Shown here one piece after another: positions 30,096-38,377 of a stretch of DNA of 64,000 nt. Location of the stretch: contig NZ_CP015820.1 in the NCBI RefSeq assembly GCF_002007485.1, forward strand, positions 806,001 to 870,000, given 5' to 3'. The notes under the pieces are model-generated. The model did not search any database and was not told the DNA's origin. It saw only the letters and a list, made by a program, of their open reading frames with translations. Position numbers and translations under genes: made by a program. Each line of letters starts with the position of its first letter. The first letter of the stretch is position 1. Source of the DNA: Ditibartonella apihabitans. Lineage in GTDB: Bacteria > Pseudomonadota > Alphaproteobacteria > Rhizobiales > Rhizobiaceae.

Positions 30096-31616
30096 ATGAT
30101 CGACAAGAGCGGAATTTTTTTGGGCGCCAGTCACCAGAAGCAGGGTAATGCGTTAAAACCCGAATATATATGGCTCAAATATGCAAACCGTCATGGCTTG
30201 ATAACAGGTGCCACGGGAACAGGAAAAACTGTAACGCTGCAGGTTATTGCCGAATCTTTTGCAGCCGCCGGTGTCCCGGCCTTTTGCGCCGATGTGAAAG
30301 GCGATCTGTCAGGTATAGCAAAACCCGGTATTCTGAACGACAAGGTTCGTTCGCGCGCTCAAAGTGTCGGGCTCTCGTCAATCGACATGAAAGCCCCGCC
30401 GGTCATTTTTTGGGACCTTTTCGGTGTTGACGGGCACCCGATCAGAGCGACTGTATCTGAAATGGGGCCGTTGTTGCTCTCGCGCCTCATGGATTTGACG
30501 CAAGCACAAGAAGGCGTGTTGAATATTGCATTCCGTGTTGCCGATGACGAAGGACTGTTGTTGCTTGATCTGAAAGATTTGCAGGCAATGCTCAACCACG
30601 TTGGAGAAAAGGCCGCCGAGCTTTCCACGCGCTATGGCAATATTTCGAAATCGTCTGTTGGCTCCATTCAACGCCAATTGTTGGTGTTCGAGGAGCAAGG
30701 CGGCGAACATTTCTTCGGTGAACCATCCCTGAAGCTTGAAGATATCATGCGTACAACGACTGATGGACGGGGCTTTGTCAGTGTGCTTGCTGCCGATAAA
30801 CTTATGTCCAATCCACGTCTTTATTCGACCTTTCTTTTGTGGTTGATGTCGGAACTATTCGAACAATTGCCTGAAGTTGGCGATCCTGAAAAACCGCGTC
30901 TTGTCTTCTTTTTTGATGAAGCTCATCTCCTGTTCGATAATGCGCCAAAAGCTCTGATCGAACGTATTGAACAGGTTGTCCGCTTGATCCGGTCAAAGGG
31001 TGTCGGCATCTATTTTATTTCGCAAAATCCTTTGGACGTGCCGGAATCGGTTCTGTCGCAACTTGGAAACCGTATTCAGCATGCCTTGCGTGTCTATACG
31101 CCGCGCGAGATTGCGGCGGTCAAAGCCGCAGCATCTACTTTTCGTGCCAATCCCGATTTTGACACGATGAAAGCGATCTCTGATCTCGGTACGGGTGAAG
31201 CGCTGGTGTCTACTTTGGAAGACAAAGGTGTTCCATCCATCGTCGAAAGAACAACCATTCGCCCACCTTCATCCCGAATTGGCCCGATTACCCCTGAAGA
31301 GCGGCAAAATTTGATAAAAACAAGTCCTGTTAGCGGAAGATATGACGAGACCGTTGATCGTCAGTCAGCTTACGAAATGTTGCAGAAAAATACAGAAGAA
31401 AAGCAATCGAATAATAATCAGCAGGAAGGGGGAAGTTTCTGGGATACAATTTTCGGAGAGGATAAAAAGAATAGTCGCGGTCAATCGGTTGCTGAGACCG
31501 CAGTCAAGTCGATTACACGCACAGCCGCAAATTCGATTGGCCGGTCACTTGCAAAGGCTGGTGAACAATATGTGCGCGGCCTATTAGGCAATCTCCTTGG
31601 TGGCAAACGGAAATAA
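30096..31616 (+). CDS. HerA-like ATPase, DUF853 family (YjgR-like)
   Basis: 506 residues. The Walker A loop is GATGTGKTVTLQ near residue 40, Walker B is LVFFFDEAHLLF near 275, and a sensor/arginine region follows (YFISQNPLDVPESVLSQLGNRIQHALR). These match the HerA/FtsK-superfamily DUF853 group, to which E. coli YjgR belongs. The C-terminal ~90 residues are low-complexity and charged. The physiological role is not established; genes of this group are usually solitary, as here. ATG 30096 or TTG 30090 could be the start, with CGAGGGA upstream. Confidence 0.88.
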   Translation: MIDKSGIFLGASHQKQGNALKPEYIWLKYANRHGLITGATGTGKTVTLQVIAESFAAAGVPAFCADVKGDLSGIAKPGILNDKVRSRAQSVGLSSIDMKAPPVIFWDLFGVDGHPIRATVSEMGPLLLSRLMDLTQAQEGVLNIAFRVADDEGLLLLDLKDLQAMLNHVGEKAAELSTRYGNISKSSVGSIQRQLLVFEEQGGEHFFGEPSLKLEDIMRTTTDGRGFVSVLAADKLMSNPRLYSTFLLWLMSELFEQLPEVGDPEKPRLVFFFDEAHLLFDNAPKALIERIEQVVRLIRSKGVGIYFISQNPLDVPESVLSQLGNRIQHALRVYTPREIAAVKAAASTFRANPDFDTMKAISDLGTGEALVSTLEDKGVPSIVERTTIRPPSSRIGPITPEERQNLIKTSPVSGRYDETVDRQSAYEMLQKNTEEKQSNNNQQEGGSFWDTIFGEDKKNSRGQSVAETAVKSITRTAANSIGRSLAKAGEQYVRGLLGNLLGGKRK

Positions 31617-32019
31617 ACCGGAATAATCGCGCAGCAAAATAATTGCACGCATTATATTCGTTTGGAAATGGTACTTATACGCGTTTGGAAATGATATTTT
31701 CATTTCAAAAACGCATATTGTGTGTGTGATTTGCCATTCAAAAGCAAGCGCAGTTCTTTCAGACCGCATTTACGCATATTCTGCAAAACGCATTTAAATC
31801 GGGTTGATATGTTATAAATGACCGATGTCGCGAATTTATCAAAAAATATGATAGAGGCCTAAAAATGCCTGATCTCGTTTGTGACATTTTTTCGTAATGT
31901 GCAAAATTATAATGCGCACAAAATTTCGAAATAAGACCGGAATGGAATTGTCGAAGTAGAAAACAGAACGCAAAGCTTGCAAATCAATCTGTTGGAAAAT
32001 AGCGCGTATCTTCTTGAGC
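31617..32019. other. Intergenic region between the HerA-like and transpeptidase genes
   Basis: About 400 bases between convergent genes, with no credible frame. It holds a cluster of short direct and inverted repeats (31659-31714), listed separately, and two copies of ACGCATATT at about 31710 and 31770. Confidence 0.55.
31659..31714. repeat. Direct repeat CGTTTGGAAATG with imperfect inverted arm
   Basis: CGTTTGGAAATG occurs at 31659-31670 and 31682-31693. An inverted near-copy (CATTTCAAAAACG) follows at 31701-31713, so the second copy and this arm can form a hairpin. The two direct copies are 23 bases apart. There is no T run, so it is not a classical terminator. Confidence 0.6.
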
Positions 32020-32718
32020 TTATACGACAAGCACCGGTGCTTTTTCCGGAACCCTTTCATAAAGGTCCACAATATCCTGATTAATTAACCGGACACATCC
32101 CGAAGAAGCACGCTTGCCTATAGACGACCAGTCGGGTGAACCATGAAGCCGGTAGAGTGTGTCTTTTCCATTCTGGTAAATATAAAGGGCGCGCGCACCA
32201 AGCGGATTTTTCAGTCCCGGTTTCATTCCGCCATTTTCAGCGCTGTATTTTTTCAACTGCGGTTGGCGCGCAATCATATCGGCGGGAGGTGTCCATGTCG
32301 GCCATTTGCGTTTATATTCGATGATACCACGACCGGACCACGCAAAACCTTCCTTTCCGACGCTGACACCGTAACGGATAGCTTTGCCGTTAAGACGAAC
32401 CAGATAAAGATAACGACGTTTGGTGTCGACAACAATCGTTCCGGGTTGTTCGCCTGTCGGATCATCAACAATCTGACGCAAGAATTGTGGATCAATGTGT
32501 TGGTAAGGAATGGCTGGGAGCACAAAATCACCATCACGACTTTCTGCATACATTGATGCAAAAGGGACGAGCGCATTATTATCAACAGTTGGTTTTGGTT
32601 TTACGGGTGCGAGTTCAATCTCTTTGAATCCTGAAGGCATACAGGCGGAAAGACCGGCCATTGTTGCACCGATCGATATTGATCTTAAAAAAAAGCGGCG
32701 CGAAAGGGTAGAGGGCAT
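32020..32718 (-). CDS. L,D-transpeptidase (YkuD/ErfK type)
   Basis: 232 residues. The N-terminus SRRFFLRSISIGATMAGLSAC combines a twin-arginine-like stretch with a lipobox-like end (Cys26), so the protein is exported and possibly lipid-anchored. The YkuD domain begins at GTIVVDTKRRYLYLVRLNGKA and has the catalytic motif HGSPDWSSIGKRASSGCVRL with the nucleophile Cys. Such enzymes make 3-3 peptidoglycan crosslinks or attach outer-membrane proteins to peptidoglycan, both prominent in Rhizobiales. It is monocistronic, convergent with the HerA-like gene and divergent from sodB. Confidence 0.93.
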   Translation of the reverse strand: MPSTLSRRFFLRSISIGATMAGLSACMPSGFKEIELAPVKPKPTVDNNALVPFASMYAESRDGDFVLPAIPYQHIDPQFLRQIVDDPTGEQPGTIVVDTKRRYLYLVRLNGKAIRYGVSVGKEGFAWSGRGIIEYKRKWPTWTPPADMIARQPQLKKYSAENGGMKPGLKNPLGARALYIYQNGKDTLYRLHGSPDWSSIGKRASSGCVRLINQDIVDLYERVPEKAPVLVV

Positions 32719-33079
32719 TAGTCAATCCAATTTGTTTGCGATTGTTCATGTTTGCCGCATAAAAGTTAAGAACAGACAAACAATTATGTTTGAATATCAA
32801 ACAATTGACATATGATGCCGGGTGTTTTTTGCAAGTAACCATTGCCCGCAAAATATACGGGAAGAATGTCGTTATTCAATTTATGGGCTGCCGCTCGAAG
32901 CCGAAAAGGAGTATCCTGATTGTCGGGTTCCTTATTCGTAAGGTTAAGGACCCGGAAATCCGGTTTATCCGGTCAAACTCTTGTGAAAGCGGCAATTTCC
33001 CTTGCTTTTAATGCATGAGCGCACCAAATAAATAACCGCACCTTCTCCGGGAGAGAATATATTTTAAGGAGTATTGAAA
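32719..33079. other. Divergent promoter region between the L,D-transpeptidase and sodB
   Basis: 361 bases without a gene. A 6-bp inverted repeat and a CAAACAATT direct repeat lie 60-85 bases upstream of the transpeptidase start (listed separately). Near 32925-32955 there are GGGTTCCTTA and TTAAGGACCC, which could pair into a hairpin upstream of sodB. Confidence 0.5.
32777..32806. promoter_or_regulatory. Candidate operator: CAAACAATT repeats with GTTTGA-N3-TCAAAC palindrome
   Basis: CAAACAATT occurs at 32777-32785 and 32798-32806, 21 bases apart (two helical turns). Between and overlapping them is GTTTGA-ATA-TCAAAC at 32788-32802. The site is upstream of the transpeptidase gene; the binding protein is unknown. 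Confidence 0.4.
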
Positions 33080-33676
33080 ATGGCTTTCGAATTGCCTGAA
33101 CTACCCTATGCTTATGAAGCACTTCAGCCTTATATGTCACGCGAGACACTTGAATATCACCATGACAAGCACCATCAAGCCTATGTTACCAATGGCAATA
33201 AATTGCTGAAGGATTCAGGCCTTGAAGGTAAAAGCCTTGAAGAAATTGTCAAAGCAAGCTTTGGCAAAAATCAGGGGCTCTTCAACAATGCAGCACAACA
33301 CTACAATCATACCCATTTCTGGAAATGGATGAAGAAAGACGGTGGTGGCAAGAAACTACCGGCAAAATTGCAAAAAGCGATTGATAGCGATTTGGGTGGT
33401 TATGATAAATTCCGTTCAGACTTTCTTGCAGCCGGTGCTGCCCAATTCGGTTCGGGATGGGCTTGGCTTGCTGTAAAAAACGGGAAGTTGGAAATCTCGA
33501 AAACACCAAATGGAGAAAACCCGCTGGTTCATGGTGCAACACCTATTCTTGGTGTCGATGTGTGGGAACACTCTTATTACATTGATTATCGTAATGCCCG
33601 TCCGAAATATCTTGAGGCATTTGTCGATCATCTGATTAATTGGGATTATGTGTTGGAGCTTTTTGAAAAAGCCTGA
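33080..33676 (+). CDS. sodB: Superoxide dismutase, Fe/Mn family (Fe-type by sequence)
   Basis: 198 residues. The metal ligands are visible: His in LEYHHDKHHQAY, His in NNAAQHYNHTHFW, and Asp and His in the signature DVWEHSYYIDY. The Gln in NAAQHYNH is the Fe-type position; Mn-type enzymes carry this Gln in the GSGW region instead. It detoxifies superoxide in the cytoplasm. The ATG at 33080 follows AAGGAG at a good distance; the TTG at 33074 is ignored. A strong terminator follows. No signal peptide is seen. Confidence 0.96.
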   Translation: MAFELPELPYAYEALQPYMSRETLEYHHDKHHQAYVTNGNKLLKDSGLEGKSLEEIVKASFGKNQGLFNNAAQHYNHTHFWKWMKKDGGGKKLPAKLQKAIDSDLGGYDKFRSDFLAAGAAQFGSGWAWLAVKNGKLEISKTPNGENPLVHGATPILGVDVWEHSYYIDYRNARPKYLEAFVDHLINWDYVLELFEKA

Positions 33677-33701
33677 TCGATTTTTCATAAACAATTCAAA
33701 G

Positions 33702-33730
33702 AGCCACCATTTTCGCAATGGTGGCTTCTT
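33702..33730 (+). terminator. Rho-independent terminator after sodB
   Basis: Perfect 10-bp stem AGCCACCATT / AATGGTGGCT with a five-base loop, followed by a T-rich tail, 25 bases after the sodB stop. Confidence 0.85.
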
Positions 33731-33769
33731 TATTGCATGTTTATTGCATGAGAAAATTCACTTCGATTG

Positions 33770-34108
33770 TTAGAACTTGGTGCACATGCTCGCATCAATG
33801 GATTTATCATTATAAAGATAATTCATTGTTTTTAGCCAGGATTTGCATTCGTTCATCGTTTTAAAACAATGATAGCGCTCGACCGGCATAAGGCCGGAAC
33901 CACGGTTTTGAAATGGAGTTTGTTCCCATCCACGGAAAAAACCGGCAACAATGCCACTTCCCTTGGGTGGTGTTGAACAACGTTTCCCGGCATATTCACT
34001 GGTCATATTTGCAACTTTTGCAGGGTCTCGACCACTTGCATAGACGCTTTGGGACATTGTGAAAAGCCCGAGGCCAATTGCGGCAAAAACAATCAATCCG
34101 TTTTTCAT
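33770..34108 (-). CDS. Small exported cysteine-containing protein, copy 2
   Basis: 112 residues with a clear signal peptide (GLIVFAAIGLGLFTMSQSVYA). The mature part shares its plan with the gene just upstream: EYAGKRCSTPPKGSGIVAGFF, PVERYHCFKTMNECKSWL and a C-terminal Cys-Thr-Lys-Phe. It has four cysteines, so two periplasmic disulfides are likely. The start at 34108 has AAGGAGG upstream; a longer frame to 34132 is rejected. Function unknown, and I recognise no named family. It lies 33 bases downstream of its paralogue in the same transcript. Confidence 0.78.
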   Translation of the reverse strand: MKNGLIVFAAIGLGLFTMSQSVYASGRDPAKVANMTSEYAGKRCSTPPKGSGIVAGFFRGWEQTPFQNRGSGLMPVERYHCFKTMNECKSWLKTMNYLYNDKSIDASMCTKF

Positions 34109-34141
34109 GAAGAAAAGGCCTCCTTGTGCCATTTCAATTTA

Positions 34142-34456
34142 TCAGAATCTTGTACATTTTGTAGCCCTTGGCGGTGGTGAGCCATAGAGTGACTCCATAG
34201 TATAAAGCCAGCCGCGGCACTCATCCATTGATTTGAAACATCTGAACCGGTCGACAGGAACGAAACCGTCAGAGCTTACAATCGGGTTATCCGTAACGCC
34301 GCTAAAATACCCCGCCACAATGCCACTTCCTTTGGCCGGTGTATTGCAACGGCTGCCGGCATATTCATCAACATCTTTCCTGATACCGGCAGCATATGCC
34401 GGTGACAAGGAAAAGCCGATCATGAGCAACAGCAATAGGCATGAAGTTTTCATCAT
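34142..34456 (-). CDS. Small exported cysteine-containing protein, copy 1
   Basis: 104 residues with a signal peptide (LLLLLMIGFSLSPAYA). Conserved with copy 2: DEYAGSRCNTPAKGSGIVAGYF, PVDRFRCFKSMDECRGWLYTMESLYG and a terminal Cys-Thr-Arg-Phe, so the four cysteines match one for one. The two genes are a tandem duplication that has diverged strongly between the shared blocks. Probably periplasmic or secreted; function unknown. The start codon (ATG-ATG) has only a weak ribosome binding site. Confidence 0.76.
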   Translation of the reverse strand: MMKTSCLLLLLMIGFSLSPAYAAGIRKDVDEYAGSRCNTPAKGSGIVAGYFSGVTDNPIVSSDGFVPVDRFRCFKSMDECRGWLYTMESLYGSPPPRATKCTRF

Positions 34457-34853
34457 TCGGTCGCTATTCCATAAAAATGCGGAGAGGTTTCATGTTGCCT
34501 TTCAAAACAGCACCCTTTCAAAAGCGCTATAAGAAAGCATTTGGTATTTCTATGAGCAATAGACAAGTGCATTGTTCATTCGGCTTAAAAAATATATGGT
34601 TACGGATAACAGCTAAAACATGAATATTCTGGTTGGAGTTGCGGGCATTTTTTTGCCTCTTTAGTCATCGGTTACAAAGGACAACGAAAAATTCAAGAAA
34701 AATTGTGGGACCAACGGATTCTTCAAAAAAATTTTGTGCAACGAAGAATTCAGGAAAAATATCCGGTGGCAAGGCGGCTCCCGCTCTCAAGAAATATGAA
34801 AGATCAGGTAAGCCGCCTTTAATCCGGTAATTTTCAAAACAATAACAGAAGCC
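34457..34853. other. Intergenic region with phased repeats upstream of the small exported proteins
   Basis: About 400 bases. A plus-strand frame (34633-34830, TTG start, no good ribosome binding site) encodes a basic 65-residue peptide; it is not called a gene. Three repeats starting CAACG lie inside it (listed separately). Confidence 0.45.
34682..34760 (+). repeat. Three imperfect CAACGAA-AATTCA-GAAAAAT repeats, spacing in multiples of three
   Basis: Copies start at 34682, 34712 and 34739. Copies 1 and 3 match at 20 of 22 bases; copy 2 is degenerate. The spacings (30 and 27) are multiples of three, and in the open frame they read TKNSRKI, TDSSKKF and TKNSGKI, suggesting a peptide repeat in a basic, possibly decayed, small protein. 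Confidence 0.5.
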
Positions 34854-36941
34854 TTAAATCTTTCCTGCTACTTTAAGGATGAAAGCATAGATATAAGCGC
34901 TTTCTTCAAGACGTGAAAAGCGTCCCGACGCACCGGCATGACCGGAATCCATATTGGTTCTGAGTAAAACCGGATTGTCACCTGTTGCAAATTCTCTCAA
35001 TTTGGCAACCCACTTCGCCGGTTCCCAATAGGTTACCCGCGGATCTGTGAGACCTGCCATGGCAAGAATGGCCGGGTAATTTTGTGCACGAACATTATCA
35101 TAAGGAGAATAGGAGGCTATCAGCTCGTAATCTTCCTTTGATGCAAGGGGATTTCCCCATTCCGGCCATTCGGGAGGTGTGAGTGGAAGGGTGGCGTCAA
35201 GCATTGTCGATAATACGTCGACAAACGGAACAATGGCGACGATTCCGGCATAATCTTCAGGAGCCATATTGGCAACGGCGCCCATCAACATGCCACCGGC
35301 CGATCCGCCTTCTGCAATTAATCGGTCGTGAGAAGTGAAATGATTGGCGACTAAAAAACGTCCGCAGGCAATGAAGTCGGTGAAAGTATTCCGTTTAAAA
35401 AGGTGTTTTCCTTTTTCATACCAGTCGAAGCCTTTTTCTTTTCCACCCCTGATATGTGCAATGGCGTAAACAAAGCCGCGATCGACCAAAGATAATGCAT
35501 TGCTATTGAAACTGTCCGGAATAGAAATTCCATAGGCTCCATAGCCATAAAGAAGACAAGGAGCGCTGCCATCCAGTTTTGTATCTTTATGATAAAAAAG
35601 TGAGATGGGAATTTCGGCACCATCTTCGGCCTTGGCCATTAAACGGCGTGTTATATAATTTTTCGGTTCGTGACCCGAGGGCACTTCTTGCCGTTTTAAC
35701 ATGACGCGCTGTCTCGTCGTCATATCATAATCATAAAGCTCGGACGGAGTGGTCATAGACGAATAAGCAAAACGGATTGTCTCGCTGTCATATTCTGCTG
35801 CACCGTGAAGCGTTAAAGAATATGTTTCTTCCTCGAACGCAATCGCATGTATCGATCCGTCACGACGATCCAGCAACTCAATTCTGGGAAGACCGTCGCG
35901 TCGTTCAAGCCAGACAAGAAAATTCTTGTAAGCATCATGGGCAAGAATAAGCCTTGATGGTTGATGAGGAACAACCTCAATCCAATTTTCTTCGGTCGGT
36001 TTGTCAAAAGGAGCCGACATGATTTTGAAATCTTTGGCACCATCTATATTGGTCAGAATATAAAAAATATCGCCGCCTTCGGTAAGACTATATTCAACGC
36101 CTTTTTGACGTTTTCTGACGCATTTCGGTGTGGCCATCGGCTCTTTTGCGGGAATAAGCCAAACCTCCGAAGTTTCATGGTCGTGAATATCAATATAAAT
36201 GACATCGTTAAGAGAGGATCCGCCGACGCCCAGGAAAAAGCCGGGGTCTTTTTCTTCAAATATTAACTTGTCAACGCTCTGGTCTGTTCCGATTTTATGG
36301 TAGTAGAGTTTTGATGGACGATGATTTTCATCAACATTGGTATAGAAAAAACCTTCAGAATTGGCGTCCCACACAACATCGCCGGAAGTATTGATGATAT
36401 TTTCTGTAGTGTCCATGAGCGAAGTCATGTCGCGTAACTTTATTGTATAAAATTCGGACCCCTTGTCATCATAAGTCCATGCGCACTTACTATGGTCCGG
36501 AGAGTGTTGCACAGCTCCGAGCCGGAAATAATCTTTCCCCTTGGCCAATGCATCGCCATCGACATAGACGCTCGCTTTTCCGCCGCTACGTGGTGTTCTG
36601 AAATAATGCGGTTGTTCACCTCCGGTCGTGAACGAAACACCATAAGCATAGGGGCCATCTTTTACCGGAACCGAGCTGTCATCTTCCTTGATGCGCCCCT
36701 TCATTTCCGCAAAGAGCTGTTTTTGTAAGCCTATTGTATCGGCCATCTGAGCTTTTTGATAAGCATTTTCCGCTTCCAGATGGGCACGGATTTCTTTATC
36801 AAGCAAAGTAGGGGTTTTAAAAACATCTTGCCAGTTTTTTGCTCGCAACCAATTGTAGAAGTCGTGACGTATAATGCCGTGATGCTCTTCTGAATGGTCA
36901 ATTTTTTTTGTTTCGGGTGGAAAAATTATTGATTCGGTCAT
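34854..36941 (-). CDS. ptrB: Oligopeptidase B (prolyl oligopeptidase family S9A)
   Basis: 695 residues. An N-terminal beta-propeller is followed by a C-terminal alpha/beta-hydrolase domain. The catalytic Ser is in AEGGSAGGMLMGAV, the Asp in LTDPRVTYWEPAKW and the His in DSGHAGASGR. SVPVKDGPYAYGVSFTTGGEQPHYFR near residue 80 is typical of oligopeptidase B, which cleaves short peptides after Lys or Arg in the cytoplasm. No signal peptide. msrB lies 31 bases away on the same strand, upstream, so the two are probably cotranscribed. Confidence 0.92.
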   Translation of the reverse strand: MTESIIFPPETKKIDHSEEHHGIIRHDFYNWLRAKNWQDVFKTPTLLDKEIRAHLEAENAYQKAQMADTIGLQKQLFAEMKGRIKEDDSSVPVKDGPYAYGVSFTTGGEQPHYFRTPRSGGKASVYVDGDALAKGKDYFRLGAVQHSPDHSKCAWTYDDKGSEFYTIKLRDMTSLMDTTENIINTSGDVVWDANSEGFFYTNVDENHRPSKLYYHKIGTDQSVDKLIFEEKDPGFFLGVGGSSLNDVIYIDIHDHETSEVWLIPAKEPMATPKCVRKRQKGVEYSLTEGGDIFYILTNIDGAKDFKIMSAPFDKPTEENWIEVVPHQPSRLILAHDAYKNFLVWLERRDGLPRIELLDRRDGSIHAIAFEEETYSLTLHGAAEYDSETIRFAYSSMTTPSELYDYDMTTRQRVMLKRQEVPSGHEPKNYITRRLMAKAEDGAEIPISLFYHKDTKLDGSAPCLLYGYGAYGISIPDSFNSNALSLVDRGFVYAIAHIRGGKEKGFDWYEKGKHLFKRNTFTDFIACGRFLVANHFTSHDRLIAEGGSAGGMLMGAVANMAPEDYAGIVAIVPFVDVLSTMLDATLPLTPPEWPEWGNPLASKEDYELIASYSPYDNVRAQNYPAILAMAGLTDPRVTYWEPAKWVAKLREFATGDNPVLLRTNMDSGHAGASGRFSRLEESAYIYAFILKVAGKI

Positions 36942-36972
36942 TATCGATCCTGAAATATAGTTCTTGGTTTGA

Positions 36973-37392
36973 TCACTTTTCTGTTTTGTCTTGCTGATAT
37001 TTCAGAGAATAACCGTTCATGCAATAACGCAACCCTGTAGGTTCTGGACCATCAGGAAAAACATGCCCGAGATGGGAACCACAATCTGCACATAAAACTT
37101 CCGTTCGTTCCATGCCGTGGGAATAATCCTGCTGCAAGACGACGGCATCGGCATTGATGGGGCGAAAGAAACTCGGCCAACCGCTACCCGATTCATATTT
37201 CGTTTCAGAGCGATAAAGAGGTTTTCCGCAGCATACACAATAAAATGTTCCAGGCCTCGACGTGTCGAATTCCGGGCCTGAAAAAGCCCGCTCGGTACCG
37301 TGATTACGAGTAATTTCATATTGTGTCGGCGTTAGTTCTTTACGCCATTCTTCGTCAGACTTGTTTACTTTGAAATGATGAGGCTTCGCCAT
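36973..37392 (-). CDS. msrB: Peptide methionine-R-sulfoxide reductase MsrB
   Basis: 139 residues. Two zinc-binding Cys-x2-Cys pairs are visible (CVCC in [11 protein letters not shown], and CADC), together with GSGWPSFF and the catalytic Cys in [13 protein letters not shown]. Where many MsrBs have a resolving Cys (GCGWPSF) this one has Ser, so it needs another thiol or direct reduction by thioredoxin. It reduces methionine-R-sulfoxide in cytoplasmic proteins. GGATAA lies just ahead of the ATG at 37392. oligopeptidase B follows on the same strand. Confidence 0.95.
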   Translation of the reverse strand: MAKPHHFKVNKSDEEWRKELTPTQYEITRNHGTERAFSGPEFDTSRPGTFYCVCCGKPLYRSETKYESGSGWPSFFRPINADAVVLQQDYSHGMERTEVLCADCGSHLGHVFPDGPEPTGLRYCMNGYSLKYQQDKTEK

Positions 37393-37805
37393 AATTTATC
37401 CTTGTTGAACCAAAACATATTACAGATTAAGTGGGCTAAGAGCTTTGACAGTCGAAACAATTGCTGCTAAAAGTCAATCAAATTAGCGGTCACTTTCATT
37501 ATATGGTATCTATGTGTAAGAAATACAATTTATACTGAAATGATGTGTCGGTTTTTACCGATATAATGGTAAAAATGAGACAAAGTGCCTTAATTTAAAT
37601 ATATTTGTTCAAGACAACTTGCAGTGGTCGGACAAAAAACGCAAAAATAAATGTTATATCAGTATGGAACCTTTATTTTATAGAATTGTTTCCCATTTGT
37701 AATTGACAAGGTTTCTTACCTAGCTATATGAAAGTCAACATTTGCTTGCTACTTTGCAAAAAGCAGGCTGGAATAACATAAGTAAAATATAAAAAGGATA
37801 AGAAG
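37393..37805. other. AT-rich promoter region of mucR and msrB
   Basis: 413 bases without a gene between divergent msrB and mucR. It is AT-rich with many TA steps. Since MucR proteins repress their own promoters by binding AT-rich DNA, autoregulation here is plausible; no exact site can be fixed by eye. Confidence 0.5.
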
Positions 37806-38243
37806 ATGGATGATCAAGCCGTCAGCGAGAATGAGAGCGATTTCATTGTTACACTGGTTGCTGATGTTGTAGCTGCTTATGTCGGCAATAACTCAATCAG
37901 ACCAGGCGAATTGCCGAGTTTAATCGCAGACGTTCACGCTGCATTTGTTAAAGCGGGTGGCGAAACAGCTGGCGAAGCGGAAGTTGAAAAACAGAAGCCG
38001 GCAGTCAACCCGAAGCGTTCGGTTTTCCCCGACTACATTATCTGTTTGGAAGATGGTAAAAAGTTCAAGTCACTCAAGCGCCACTTGATGACACATTATG
38101 AGCTTACTCCGGAACAGTATCGCGAGAAGTGGGACCTGGATCCTAATTATCCAATGGTTGCGCCCAATTATGCGGAAGCCCGTTCTTCTCTTGCCAAACA
38201 AATGGGATTAGGCCGTAAACCCGGCAAAAGAAAATCGAAATAA
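37806..38243 (+). CDS. mucR: MucR/Ros family transcriptional regulator
   Basis: 145 residues. The N-terminal half (LVADVVAAYVGNNSIRPGELPSLIADVHAAF) is the MucR oligomerisation region. The C-terminal prokaryotic zinc finger is YIICLEDGKKFKSLKRHLMTHY: a Cys-x2-Asp pair in place of Cys-x2-Cys, then His and His, as in MucR of Brucella. YREKWDLDPNYPMVAPNYAEARSSLAKQMGLGRK is nearly invariant in the family. MucR acts as an H-NS-like silencer and regulates envelope, motility and cell-cycle genes. GGATAAGAAG precedes the ATG; a strong terminator follows. Confidence 0.95.
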   Translation: MDDQAVSENESDFIVTLVADVVAAYVGNNSIRPGELPSLIADVHAAFVKAGGETAGEAEVEKQKPAVNPKRSVFPDYIICLEDGKKFKSLKRHLMTHYELTPEQYREKWDLDPNYPMVAPNYAEARSSLAKQMGLGRKPGKRKSK

Positions 38244-38265
38244 TATTGTTTTCAGCGTGAAAAAC

Positions 38266-38302
38266 AAAACGGGTGCATTGATTAATGCGCCCGTTTTTTT
38301 TA
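38266..38302 (+). terminator. Rho-independent terminator after mucR
   Basis: 14-bp stem AAAACGGGTGCATT / AATGCGCCCGTTTT with one G-U pair and a GATT loop, followed by a run of eight T. Confidence 0.88.
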
Positions 38303-38377
38303 ATCGATTAGAAAGTGGTTGCTTACTCAATCAGAGATTGAATGGAACGCACTTCCAAATGGGGACGCCGGATTAAC

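Noticed and set aside
32925-32955. Possible hairpin or riboswitch upstream of sodB
   Set aside because: The arms are short and pair in more than one register; no known riboswitch core is present.
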